A stretch of 64,000 bases of DNA, taken from contig CAYYUG010000004.1 in assembly GCA_964474755.1 (NCBI GenBank), positions 66,438-130,437 on the forward strand, in the 5' to 3' direction. Numbering within the stretch: the first letter of the stretch is position 1; the number at the start of each line of letters is the position of its first letter. Under the pieces are notes generated by a model, which was given only the letters and a program-made list of their open reading frames with translations, was not told the DNA's origin and made no database searches. Of the stretch, positions 50,480 to 58,485 are shown in pieces. A program made the translations under genes and the position numbers. This DNA is from GCA-2717185 sp964474755. Its GTDB lineage: Bacteria > Pseudomonadota > Alphaproteobacteria > UBA8366 > GCA-2717185.

Positions 50480-51262
50480 CTATTTTAATGGCGGTTGCGG
50501 ACGAGTGAAGACGAGTTCATCGGCCGTCGAAGCGGTTGCGTCGAGGGCATACCCTCCGGCATTGAAATCCTTTAAACCATCGGCCCGGTCCACACAGTTT
50601 TCAATGATCCAACGGGCCATCGCCCCCCGCGCATGTTTGGCGTAGTACATGAGAGAACGGGGCTTACCGTCCTTCACGTTTAAGAACTTCGCCCCTATCA
50701 CCCTCTTTCCCAGAGCCTTCGTATCTACCGCCTTGAAATATTCGTTCGAGGCGAGATTGACCACAGTTTTGTCAGCATGACCAGCGAGGTCCGCTTTCAA
50801 CCGGTCGGCGATGCGGGCGCCCCAAAACTCATAGAGAGATTTACCACGGCCATTCGCCAACTTGGTGCCCATCTCAAGACGGTAGGGCTGGATCGCATCC
50901 ATAGGACGCAGGACGCCGTATAGACCAGAGAGGATGCGCAGGTGATCCTGCGCATAGGCGAGTGCCTCATCGGAAAGGCTATCTGCCTCCAACCCCCAAT
51001 AGACATCTCCGTCGAAGGCGAGCCCTGCCGCCTTGGCACTGTTGCTCCGATTATCCAGATTGAAGGCCTGAAACCGCTCAAAATTCATGTTTGCTAGATT
51101 GTCGCTAATATGCATCAGGCGTTTCAGATTTTTCGCCGACTGGGCCTTGGCAACGCCCGCTAGTTCGCGCGTATCCTTGCGCAGCCTCGGCTTCGTGATT
51201 GGGACACCCGTTTCTACCGGTATCATATTAAGTTTTTTTGCAGGGGAGAGAAGTGTCAGCAT
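50480..51262 (-). CDS. yaaA: Peroxide stress protein YaaA (UPF0246)
   Basis: This 260-residue protein matches YaaA in length and blocks: SPAKKLN near residue 6, YWGLEADSLSDEAL, LRILSGLYGVLRPMDAIQPYRLEMGTKL across the centre (the two halves LSGLYGVLRP and QPYRLEMGTKL are diagnostic) and NLASNEYFKAVD. In E. coli YaaA limits intracellular free iron and DNA damage during H2O2 stress. It is a DNA-binding-fold protein with helix-hairpin-helix character. An AGGAGG lies 12-17 bases and an AAAGGA closer before the ATG. This is one of only two conserved core genes in the window. A leader hairpin lies just upstream (51287-51305). Confidence 0.95.
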   Translation of the reverse strand: MLTLLSPAKKLNMIPVETGVPITKPRLRKDTRELAGVAKAQSAKNLKRLMHISDNLANMNFERFQAFNLDNRSNSAKAAGLAFDGDVYWGLEADSLSDEALAYAQDHLRILSGLYGVLRPMDAIQPYRLEMGTKLANGRGKSLYEFWGARIADRLKADLAGHADKTVVNLASNEYFKAVDTKALGKRVIGAKFLNVKDGKPRSLMYYAKHARGAMARWIIENCVDRADGLKDFNAGGYALDATASTADELVFTRPQPPLK

Positions 51263-51914
51263 GATCTATCCTTTCCTCCTAACATCAACCTGGCCACTCC
51301 AGGTTCGTATGCTTGGGTCAGTGACAACTTAAAACTAAATGCTTGAGCCAAAAATTCAAACCACTGATTACAATTAAGTACGCAGATAACCGAATTCTTC
51401 AAATGGCAACCAGAAAACCCGTTCCTCTCAATGAAGGGCAGGCGGTTCCGATCCATAACGAACATAAGTCGCGATTGGCTTCGAGATAGACCTCACGGGA
51501 CCGGTTGAAAAGACGCGAGGCAGCGTCGTTGCGACAGATCGATACGGGTTCCCTGAATATATCGTCTGTGACGCCGCCGTATTTGCGAAAGACGGCACTG
51601 TTGTACTGCAACCACCCACATAGCAGCGGACCTATGCCAGCGTGCCATACCAAGAATAAGCTTGCTGAGGAGGTTTATAGAATCACGCTTCATGACGGGT
51701 TCGATGCACTGCAACTGGCAGACGCTGACGATCCGAAACTGGAAGGCCGTGTTTTAACTGGATATCGGTGCCATCACCTCAGGTGCGATAGAGAGATTTT
51801 TCCATCGCACAAAACCGACCAAAATCTATAAAATTTAAACCAGCGATGATCGATAGCACTGTCCATTCACATGGGGATTAGTCTGTCACTAACGCTCACA
51901 GATAAGACGTTTGG
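51263..51914. other. Intergenic region without a recognisable gene
   Basis: About 650 bases, AT-richer than its surroundings. Two open frames exist (minus 51653-51399; plus 51505-51831) but overlap each other, lack Shine-Dalgarno sites and show no domain. Seen are a perfect stem near yaaA (51287-51305) and a looser stem GTGCGAT/ATCGCAC with a 14-base loop at 51783-51810. The stretch may be decayed sequence; no RNA gene was recognised. Confidence 0.4.
51287..51305 (-). promoter_or_regulatory. Perfect 7-bp hairpin/palindrome in the yaaA leader
   Basis: AACCTGG and CCAGGTT are exact inverted arms around CCACT, starting 25 bases before the yaaA ATG. It may be an operator or a hairpin in the 5' leader. 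The site was not compared with any known OxyR or Fur consensus match, and it does not resemble one closely. Confidence 0.35.
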
Positions 51915-52670
51915 TCACGCAGCAGAAAATGTTGCAACAGTATCTTTAATGACACCAATCGCATTCACGTTGGCTGAGCGAATCGTATCCATGGACGGTG
52001 CTTCCTTTGATATATCAGCGATCTCTGACAGGGCAACATGCGCGTCGTCATGAAAAGGCACCTGGTGCATTTCTGTAAGCCACCTCTGTACATTCGGGAA
52101 TGGGCCGAAATTGAATAGGTTGGTGAATTGCGGCTGCAGTTGGCCGATCTCGGCATACGCTGAAAGGTCAGCAACAGTGAGGTCTCCGCCTGCAATAAAT
52201 CGATCGCCTGCCAGTTGAAATCTCTCCAGTGTAGTAAGACCTGCCGTAAAGGTCCGTTTAGCTCGCTCCTGGACATGCTCCGGAATATCGAGGTCCTTAC
52301 GGATGTTGGGAGCGACCATACCTGAGGACGCGTCCCTGATGTTGCGATGGTGGAAGTTTAGGTACCAATCAACCCGTCCTCGCGCCTTCAAGTCATCGGG
52401 ATAAAGATCGGTCCAGCCGAATTTCTGGCAAAGATACGTTATGATCGCGTGAGCTTCGCCCAGGGTATATCCCGTATCCGTTTCTTCGAGACACGGAATA
52501 GTGCCCGACGGATTTTTTACCAGGTATGTCGGATGACGGCTGCCCGTTTCGCCCTTTGAACCCGGGTTGGTGGGAACAAGTTGGAATGGCTGCTTTTTTA
52601 AGAGAAGCAGCCAGATGACAGTCCGAACCGGCTGAGAGAACGGGACGCCATATAGGTTTAGGAGAGGCAT
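51915..52670 (-). CDS. Glutathione S-transferase (theta-like)
   Basis: This 251-residue two-domain GST has an N-terminal thioredoxin-like domain (LLNLYGVPFSQPVRTVIWLL, with Ser12 where theta-class enzymes have the catalytic Ser, then NPSGTIPCLEE with the cis-Pro and the EAHAIITYL gamma-glutamyl-binding segment). The helical domain has FIAGGDLTVADLSAYAEIGQL. It would conjugate glutathione to electrophiles, often halogenated or epoxide compounds. It is unrelated in detail to the GST-like protein at 43677. It stands alone on the minus strand, 129 bases from the esterase gene. Confidence 0.88.
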   Translation of the reverse strand: MPLLNLYGVPFSQPVRTVIWLLLLKKQPFQLVPTNPGSKGETGSRHPTYLVKNPSGTIPCLEETDTGYTLGEAHAIITYLCQKFGWTDLYPDDLKARGRVDWYLNFHHRNIRDASSGMVAPNIRKDLDIPEHVQERAKRTFTAGLTTLERFQLAGDRFIAGGDLTVADLSAYAEIGQLQPQFTNLFNFGPFPNVQRWLTEMHQVPFHDDAHVALSEIADISKEAPSMDTIRSANVNAIGVIKDTVATFSAA

Positions 52671-52799
52671 GACTGGGGTTCCTTGACTGATGACAAATTC
52701 CCAACGTGGTCGCGAGCGCGTTTAGACGCGATCTATTGTTTAGCCATTAGAGTTTGCACTGTCGAAAACTAGTGCTAAAGGGAACAGCGGCTGCTCGCC

Positions 52800-53672
52800 T
52801 CAGGCCAGTCCCAACTGTGCCAGGACGGCCTGGCCCAAGAGGTGCGCCGGATTGCCAAACGCATCTAGTATCGAAAAATGGTGATGACCGGCCACTTCCA
52901 ATGACAAAGTTGCGCCTCCCACATCACCCAAAACATCGGCGTATGCTGCCGTCTGCCGGCTATATTCCTGGCTTTCAAGGCTGCCAAAGGCAAGGATAGC
53001 GGGCAGTGACGCAAAGGGTAGCGGCAGTTTCACAGGACTGTTCCGACGAGCATCGTCTGCCGTCAACCGCAGCGGCCCATTTACCTGGGATAAGCGAATT
53101 GGTTCTAGATCGTATAGACCACTAATGCCTGTCACACCCTTAATCGCATTGGCGGGTATACCATAATCAGCCTCCCAATCCGTCACCAACATCATCCCGG
53201 CTATATGTCCGCCCGCCGAATGGCCAGACACGAATAAACGGGCGGCGTCGCCACCAAAATTGACAGCATGACGCTGTGTCCAAGCGACGGCTCGGCGGCA
53301 CTGAGCGACCAGCTCATCCATCCTAAAGGCAGGACACAGACCATATTTTGGCACCACGAAGACCGCACCCCGTTCAACAAAGGGCTTCGCCAGATACCGG
53401 AACCACGACTTATCGCCAGCCCGCCAATAGCCGCCGTGAAAAAACATCAATATCGGAGCAGGGCCGCCGCCCTGAGGATGGAAAATGTCTAGAATTTCAA
53501 CTGGGTCATCACCGTAGGACACGTCGAGCGTGCACGGAAACTTCTGGATCACCTTTTCGCTGGCTGATCGCCATCGCTGCACAAAGGCGTCAAAGGCCGG
53601 GACGACGTTTCGTGCGTTGTACTGCGCATCCAGTTCTGCTTGCGTGTACATGCGATAAACGATTTCGTTCAT
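52800..53672 (-). CDS. Alpha/beta hydrolase (HSL/kynurenine-formamidase-like esterase)
   Basis: This 290-residue alpha/beta-fold hydrolase has an HGGYWRAGDK oxyanion motif near 78-87, a GHSAGGHIAG nucleophile elbow with the catalytic Ser, and a late catalytic His in EVAGHHHFSILD. The HGGYW form is typical of kynurenine formamidase (KynB-like) and related arylformamidases or carboxylesterases. No tryptophan-pathway gene is near, so a general ester or formamide hydrolase is the safer call. No signal peptide is present. It lies between the GST and pyrC on the same strand. Confidence 0.88.
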   Translation of the reverse strand: MNEIVYRMYTQAELDAQYNARNVVPAFDAFVQRWRSASEKVIQKFPCTLDVSYGDDPVEILDIFHPQGGGPAPILMFFHGGYWRAGDKSWFRYLAKPFVERGAVFVVPKYGLCPAFRMDELVAQCRRAVAWTQRHAVNFGGDAARLFVSGHSAGGHIAGMMLVTDWEADYGIPANAIKGVTGISGLYDLEPIRLSQVNGPLRLTADDARRNSPVKLPLPFASLPAILAFGSLESQEYSRQTAAYADVLGDVGGATLSLEVAGHHHFSILDAFGNPAHLLGQAVLAQLGLA

Positions 53673-53710
53673 AACGCCCGACTAGATGTAATTTAATTCG
53701 TGGATGCTAT

Positions 53711-54808
53711 TCACCCTTCGCCACGCGCCACGGCGCGCCAGAAGAGTGTTTCGCCGGCGTGAAATGGAACAACGCTATGGTCACCCCTCGTCACCGTCTC
53801 GGGCACACTATGGGCCTCGCGGTGCAAGGTGACAGTCCCTTCATTGCACGGTATGCCATAAAAGCGCGGCCCAAACTCAGATGCGAAACTCTCCAAACGG
53901 TCGAGTGCTCCTTCCTCGTCGAAGGTTAACGCATAACTCTCCAACGCTGCCGGTGCGCAGAAAATGCCGGCACAACCGCAAGCACTTTCCTTATCTTGCT
54001 TCAGGTGTGGTGCAGAATCGGTACCAAGAAAGAATTTCGGATCGCCTGAAGTCGCGGCCTTGCGCAGTGCGTCGCGGTGATGCCGGCGTTTAGCCACCGG
54101 CAGGCAGTAGGCATGCGGGCACATCCCGCCGTCGAACAACGCATTACGGTCGATGCGCAGATGATGCGGCGTGATAGTGGCCGCCACGGTCGATCCAGAG
54201 GCCAGGAGGAACTGCACAGAGTCCGCCGTTGTAATGTGCTCCAGAACCACCTTTAGTGCCGGGAAATCGCAAAGCATCGGTGCCAAAACCGTCTCCAGGA
54301 AGGCGGCCTCTCGGTCAAATATATCTATGTCGGGCGACGTCACCTCACCATGCACCAATAGCGGGATGCCGATCTTCTGCATTCGATCGAGTACCGCGTG
54401 GATGTTGCGAATATCGGTCACGCCCGCCTCAGAATTAGTGGTCGCACCAGCGGGATAGAGCTTACAGGCAGTAAAAACTCCTCGCTCGAAGCCAGTAGCG
54501 ATCTCGTTGGCATCAATCTCATCCGTCAAATAGGCGGTCATCAACGGCGTAAAGCTGCGACCTGGCGGCAGAACGTCGAGGATGCGAGCGCGATAGGCCT
54601 CCGCGGCAGCAACGGTCGTCACCGGGGGTACCAAGTTGGGCATGATGATGGCCCGTGCAAACTGACGGGCTGAGAAATCAGCCGTGAGCGACAGCATATC
54701 ATCGTCGCGCAGATGGAGATGCCAGTCATCGGGTTCCCTAATGGTAAGGCTTTCCGGGTTTCGTTCCCGGTCATTATCGTCCGTCTCGGTCTGCACGTTT
54801 GTCGGCAT
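53711..54808 (-). CDS. pyrC: Dihydroorotase, class II (PyrC)
   Basis: This 365-residue zinc enzyme cyclises carbamoyl aspartate to dihydroorotate in pyrimidine synthesis. All the expected residues are visible: His30 and His32 (DWHLHLRDDDML), the carboxylated-type Lys116 (CKLYPAGATTNS), His153 (VHGE), His191 (EHITT), and Asp264 with His268 (GTDSAPH). The class II form (about 350 residues) is usual in Proteobacteria. An N-terminal tail of about 20 acidic residues precedes the catalytic domain. No other pyr gene is in the window. The ATG has GGGAGGCGC close upstream. Confidence 0.95.
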   Translation of the reverse strand: MPTNVQTETDDNDRERNPESLTIREPDDWHLHLRDDDMLSLTADFSARQFARAIIMPNLVPPVTTVAAAEAYRARILDVLPPGRSFTPLMTAYLTDEIDANEIATGFERGVFTACKLYPAGATTNSEAGVTDIRNIHAVLDRMQKIGIPLLVHGEVTSPDIDIFDREAAFLETVLAPMLCDFPALKVVLEHITTADSVQFLLASGSTVAATITPHHLRIDRNALFDGGMCPHAYCLPVAKRRHHRDALRKAATSGDPKFFLGTDSAPHLKQDKESACGCAGIFCAPAALESYALTFDEEGALDRLESFASEFGPRFYGIPCNEGTVTLHREAHSVPETVTRGDHSVVPFHAGETLFWRAVARGEG

Positions 54809-55038
54809 GGAGCGCCTCCCTGAGGCCGCACCGGATCGGCTAGAAGATACGATGACAGCAATTATCCTATCGTCGGTCTACAGCAAATCCGCTGTTTCAG
54901 TCTATCGTGAAAGTAGAGTTTCGGTCTTCGCCCAGCAGCACTGAAAGTTCTATTAAACGGTTGTACCAGTGAGGCATCAACCTTAGGGTCTTGCCCCACA
55001 TTCTGTACTAAGGGGTCCGACGTACCGTTTCACCCGGA

Positions 55039-55093
55039 CCACTGTCCGCATAGGATACCGTTACATGCCCGACACCATCACGTCGACCGACCT
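55039..55093 (+). repeat. 55-base direct repeat, left copy at the scaffold gap
   Basis: These 55 bases are identical to 55194-55248 and end exactly where the N-run begins. They include the first ten codons of the dioxygenase (MPDTITSTDL). Identical contig ends of k-mer length on either side of a fixed-size gap are an assembly signature, not a biological repeat. Confidence 0.9.
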
Positions 55094-55193
55094 NNNNNNN
55101 NNNNNNNNNNNNNNNNNNNNNNNNNNNNNNNNNNNNNNNNNNNNNNNNNNNNNNNNNNNNNNNNNNNNNNNNNNNNNNNNNNNNNNNNNNNNN
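55094..55193. other. Assembly gap, 100 N
   Basis: Exactly 100 unknown bases, a conventional placeholder length for a gap of unknown size. The flanking 55-base identity indicates that the neighbouring contigs overlap and that no sequence is really missing. Confidence 0.95.
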
Positions 55194-55248
55194 CCACTGT
55201 CCGCATAGGATACCGTTACATGCCCGACACCATCACGTCGACCGACCT
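55194..55248 (+). repeat. 55-base direct repeat, right copy at the scaffold gap
   Basis: Identical to 55039-55093, beginning exactly where the N-run ends. This copy continues into the intact dioxygenase gene and is the one used for its start. Confidence 0.9.
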
Positions 55249-56284
55249 CTCCAGGATAATCGGCCCGCAGGCTTGGACTGGGCGTCAGCAAGCAGAGCGC
55301 GGAGACTGGTCGTACACTCTCACAGAAAACGACATTGCAGAAATCGACGCAGCGTTAGCACGAGTTCGCGACATCGATATTTTAGAGATAGACCGGGCAG
55401 TGTTTCCGCTGCCCGGCTTATCGGCTCGCCTTGGGACGGTAAAGCGCGAAATACTCGATGGTCGAGGCTTTTACCTATTCCGCGGCCTGCCGATTAACCA
55501 CTATTCGATTGCCGAAGCCGCTCGCATCTTCTGGGGCATTGGTGCCCACTGGGGCGAGGCTGTAAGCCAAAACGGCAAAGGTCATGTGCTAGGCCACGTC
55601 AAGGATCTCGGGCTCGACTATGCGGATCCAATGGCACGTGGCTACCAGACCAATGCACGCCTGCCTTTCCACACCGACAGTTCGGACATCGTAGGCCTAC
55701 TCTGTCTGAATACAAGCAAACGCGGGGGCTATTCCTCGATCGTTTCCACCACAACCATCTATAACGAGATGGTCGCGCGGCGGCCAGATCTCGCAGCAGT
55801 GCTGATGCGCCCGCTTCACCGCACCCGCTGGGGTGAGGTGCCGGAAGGTCGCAAGCCCTATTATGGCACGGCCCCGTTCAACCTGACGAATGGTCGGCTA
55901 ATATGTACCTATGTTCGCAGCGCGGTACGGAAAGCGCAGTTGATGGACGCGGTGCCGCGCCTAACGTCGGAACAGGTCGAGGCAATGGACTTATTCGACG
56001 AACTAGCAAATGACCCCATCCTGCATCTAGATATGGAACTATTGCCGGGTGACATGCAGTTCGTCTGCAACCACGCAATCGCCCATTCCCGTACAGCATA
56101 CGAAGACCATCCGGAACCCGAAATTCGCCGCCACCTATTGCGGCTCTGGCTTGCCTGCCCAGACGGTCCCAAACTGCCGCCCGCCTATACCGGCGAGCAC
56201 CAGGGCAAGACAGCGAGTGGCCGCCCGGATGGCATAAAGGTGCCGGGGGTGCCATTGATCGCACCATTGGAAGCAGACGCGTAA
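55220..56284 (+). CDS. Long TauD/TfdA-family dioxygenase (paralogue)
   Basis: This 354-residue 2-oxoglutarate/Fe(II) dioxygenase is a paralogue of the gene at 48050. Its triad is visible as His151 and Asp153 (PFHTDSSDIVG) and His289 (IAHSRTAYEDH), with the 2-oxoglutarate Arg region RRHLLRLWLACP. The N-terminal 60 residues are shared in type with the paralogue. The first ten codons also appear before the assembly gap (55065), but that copy is cut by N. The start ATG is 27 bases inside the repeat. The gene is divergent from pyrC and convergent with the prolidase-like amidohydrolase. Confidence 0.9.
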   Translation: MPDTITSTDLSRIIGPQAWTGRQQAERGDWSYTLTENDIAEIDAALARVRDIDILEIDRAVFPLPGLSARLGTVKREILDGRGFYLFRGLPINHYSIAEAARIFWGIGAHWGEAVSQNGKGHVLGHVKDLGLDYADPMARGYQTNARLPFHTDSSDIVGLLCLNTSKRGGYSSIVSTTTIYNEMVARRPDLAAVLMRPLHRTRWGEVPEGRKPYYGTAPFNLTNGRLICTYVRSAVRKAQLMDAVPRLTSEQVEAMDLFDELANDPILHLDMELLPGDMQFVCNHAIAHSRTAYEDHPEPEIRRHLLRLWLACPDGPKLPPAYTGEHQGKTASGRPDGIKVPGVPLIAPLEADA

Positions 56285-56482
56285 CCTAATGGCCAGCCAA
56301 GCTCCTCCGAAATAAAGCGGACGTCGCGGGAATGGCGTGCAAGCCAAAATCTTATCGCACCGTCACGGCTGGATGAACGTTACAAGGTCGGCCTTGTTTT
56401 TTAAATGCAAGAGCGACCGCATGGACCAACCAGCAAAGATGCAATGCTGTCTTCAAGACGCACCACAACCGGTCCAGCAGCG

Positions 56483-57718
56483 CTAGCTCAACGCATCCTT
56501 GAACACCGTCCCACCCTTTACCACGAGTTTCAGATAACGGTCCGGGTCCTGCATCACGCCAATATCTTGCAGCGGGTCACCATCGAGGACGATCATGTCT
56601 CCGCGGGCACCTTCTATAAGTTCGCCGGTTTCGCCAACTTCGTTGAACAACTCTGCCGCCGTCACCGTCGCAGAACGGATAGTTTCAGCTGGTGTTTGGA
56701 ATTCGCTACGTATCGCAAATTCACTGAGCTGATGGCGTTGCATAGTGCCTAGCAAATCAGTGCCAAACACCATATTCACACCAGCGGCGTGAGCCTTGGC
56801 TGCGTTTTCCTTACCCGCCTCAAACACTTCGTGCACTTTGGTGATACTGTCAGCCGGTATACCCGCCTCTCTCCCTTCAGTCACCATGGCCTGATAGGTC
56901 GCCATGGTTGGCACTAGAAAGGCATCATTTTCTTTGAGTAGATCAAAGGTCTCTTCGTCAATCAGATTCCCGTGCTCTATAGAACGCACGCCAGCACGCA
57001 GAACTCGGTTAGCGGCGCGGGCTGTGTATACATGGGCGGCCACATAAATCTCTGCCGCTTCGGCCTCCTCGATCGCTGCCTGGACCTCCTCGTCAGCGAA
57101 CTGAGTGCTAGATATGCGATCGGTCGGCGAAGCAGTGCCGCCGGAAGCCATAATCTTGATGAAATTGGCGCCCTTTCGGATCTCTTCGCGGCAAGCACGA
57201 CGCATCTCCGATACACCATCTGCGATCACACCAAGGCCCGCACAGCAGCAGCAGTTATCCCAATTTTCGCCAGGCCCTCTCATATCGCCATGACCACCCG
57301 TTTGAGAGATCGCATGGCCCGCATAGAGAATGCGCGGCCCATCTAGAAGCCCCTCGTCAACTGCGCGCGCCAGGCCAAAATCAGCGCCGCCGCAATCTCT
57401 TACCGTCGTGAAGCCGCGGTCTACCATGGCGCGCAACAGCTCGCTCGCTCGCGCCGCCGTGTAAAGGGGCGACCAGGTTAATAGCTGTGGGAAACTAGCG
57501 GACGAGGCAATAACATGGACATGCGCATCGCACAGCCCTGGCATCAAAATCTTGCCAGCGAGTTCAATCTCTGCCACCCCGTCGCGCGACGCCGCATTCT
57601 CCGAAACTTCCGCGATCCGCCCCTTTTCGACAACTACATCACGCGTCCCCACAACCATGCCCGCGCGCGTGTCCAACAACAATCCGTTTCGCAGAATGAG
57701 ACTATTCGAGATCGGCAT
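56483..57718 (-). CDS. Prolidase-like metal-dependent amidohydrolase
   Basis: This 411-residue amidohydrolase is of the imidazolonepropionase/Xaa-Pro-dipeptidase-like branch (COG1228). The metal motif is DAHVHV (His66 and His68), followed by FIKIMASGG with the bridging-type Lys, AAHVYT, SIEHG and the late GTDLLG Asp. Relatives hydrolyse N-acyl- or dipeptide-like Xaa-Pro or Xaa-Arg/Lys substrates. A run of four cysteines (DNCCCCAGLG) lies between GGHGD and the Lys strand, an odd cluster that could bind a metal or be simply surface-exposed. The frame is open to 57859; the ATG at 57718 with GGGAG 10-14 bases upstream is preferred. It precedes a RidA-family gene on the same strand. Confidence 0.87.
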   Translation of the reverse strand: MPISNSLILRNGLLLDTRAGMVVGTRDVVVEKGRIAEVSENAASRDGVAEIELAGKILMPGLCDAHVHVIASSASFPQLLTWSPLYTAARASELLRAMVDRGFTTVRDCGGADFGLARAVDEGLLDGPRILYAGHAISQTGGHGDMRGPGENWDNCCCCAGLGVIADGVSEMRRACREEIRKGANFIKIMASGGTASPTDRISSTQFADEEVQAAIEEAEAAEIYVAAHVYTARAANRVLRAGVRSIEHGNLIDEETFDLLKENDAFLVPTMATYQAMVTEGREAGIPADSITKVHEVFEAGKENAAKAHAAGVNMVFGTDLLGTMQRHQLSEFAIRSEFQTPAETIRSATVTAAELFNEVGETGELIEGARGDMIVLDGDPLQDIGVMQDPDRYLKLVVKGGTVFKDALS

Positions 57719-57930
57719 AACGATGAGCTCCCAATCGTAATGATGACGGCTAATTGACCATGGTGGTGGTCGGAAGTGCAACCCACGGCGTTTCCGCAAA
57801 CATATCATATTCCCCAGGACTTGATGCGAGGTATAGCTATCAAACCGCACATGGTTCACTCTTCAACCATAGTCGTCGAAGGATGGATCCCGGATCAAGT
57901 CTGGGACAACACCAGATTGTCGTTGTCAAT

Positions 57931-58395
57931 CTACTCCTGCACCGCAACTCTGAGATCGATCATCACCGGGGCGTTCTGCGGCAAGCGGACCATGCCGAGC
58001 ACGCTGCGAGCGTGGCGGCCGTTCTCGCCGCCAAAGGCTGCAATATACACCTGGGAGGCGTGATCAGCGATGCGTGAGATGTATTCGAACTCGGAGCTGC
58101 AGGCGACATAGGCGTTTAAATGCATAACCTTCTGCACTTTCTCCAAGGTCCCAAGATAATGTTTCAGCCAAGCCAGAGACTGCAGCGCGCAAAGCTGCAT
58201 CTGGCGGCCAGCCTCCGCCTCGTCGATGTTCGCTCCCACCTGACCCGGATTGGTCTGCACCCCATCAACCTTCGCTAACTGTCCTGCGAGATAGGCGATA
58301 CCGTTATGGATCGTGAGTGGCAAATAGTCGAACGCCGGCGTCTCAGCCTCCGGCAGAGTGAGGTTTTGAGTGGCAAGGTTCTGTTCCGGATCCAC
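57931..58395 (-). CDS. RidA/YjgF/YER057c-family protein
   Basis: This 154-residue RidA-fold protein has the RidA-like Arg in GRHARSVLGMVRLP, followed by APVMIDLRVAV; the canonical EIxA near the C-terminus is IDLR, with Asp in place of Glu. RidA proteins deaminate reactive enamine/imine intermediates; this variant belongs to a divergent, longer group often next to amino-acid oxidases. That fits the D-amino-acid-dehydrogenase-like gene just across the divergent gap (90 bases between starts). It could clear imines made by that enzyme (inference). Confidence 0.87.
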   Translation of the reverse strand: MDPEQNLATQNLTLPEAETPAFDYLPLTIHNGIAYLAGQLAKVDGVQTNPGQVGANIDEAEAGRQMQLCALQSLAWLKHYLGTLEKVQKVMHLNAYVACSSEFEYISRIADHASQVYIAAFGGENGRHARSVLGMVRLPQNAPVMIDLRVAVQE

Positions 58396-58485
58396 GGGCG
58401 GGCTCCTCTTGGTCGCGGCATTACGCTTTGTTTAACGTCTCGACCCTCTCTAGGATAGTGCGACGTAACCAACAGGGAGGCAGCC

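Larger units (their letters stand above)
54809..55219. other. Intergenic region interrupted by an assembly gap
   Basis: About 410 bases between pyrC and the long TauD-type gene; 100 of them are N (55094-55193). The real part (54809-55038) shows no gene and presumably holds the promoters of both divergent genes. Because the 55 bases before the gap equal the 55 after it, the true distance is probably about 155 bases shorter. Confidence 0.55.

Noticed and set aside
51505..51831. 108-codon plus-strand ORF between yaaA and the GST
   Set aside because: No domain, no Shine-Dalgarno, and an overlapping minus-strand ORF of similar quality.
55065..55093. A second, truncated dioxygenase gene before the gap
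   Set aside because: It is part of the exact 55-base contig-end duplication, so it is an assembly artefact.
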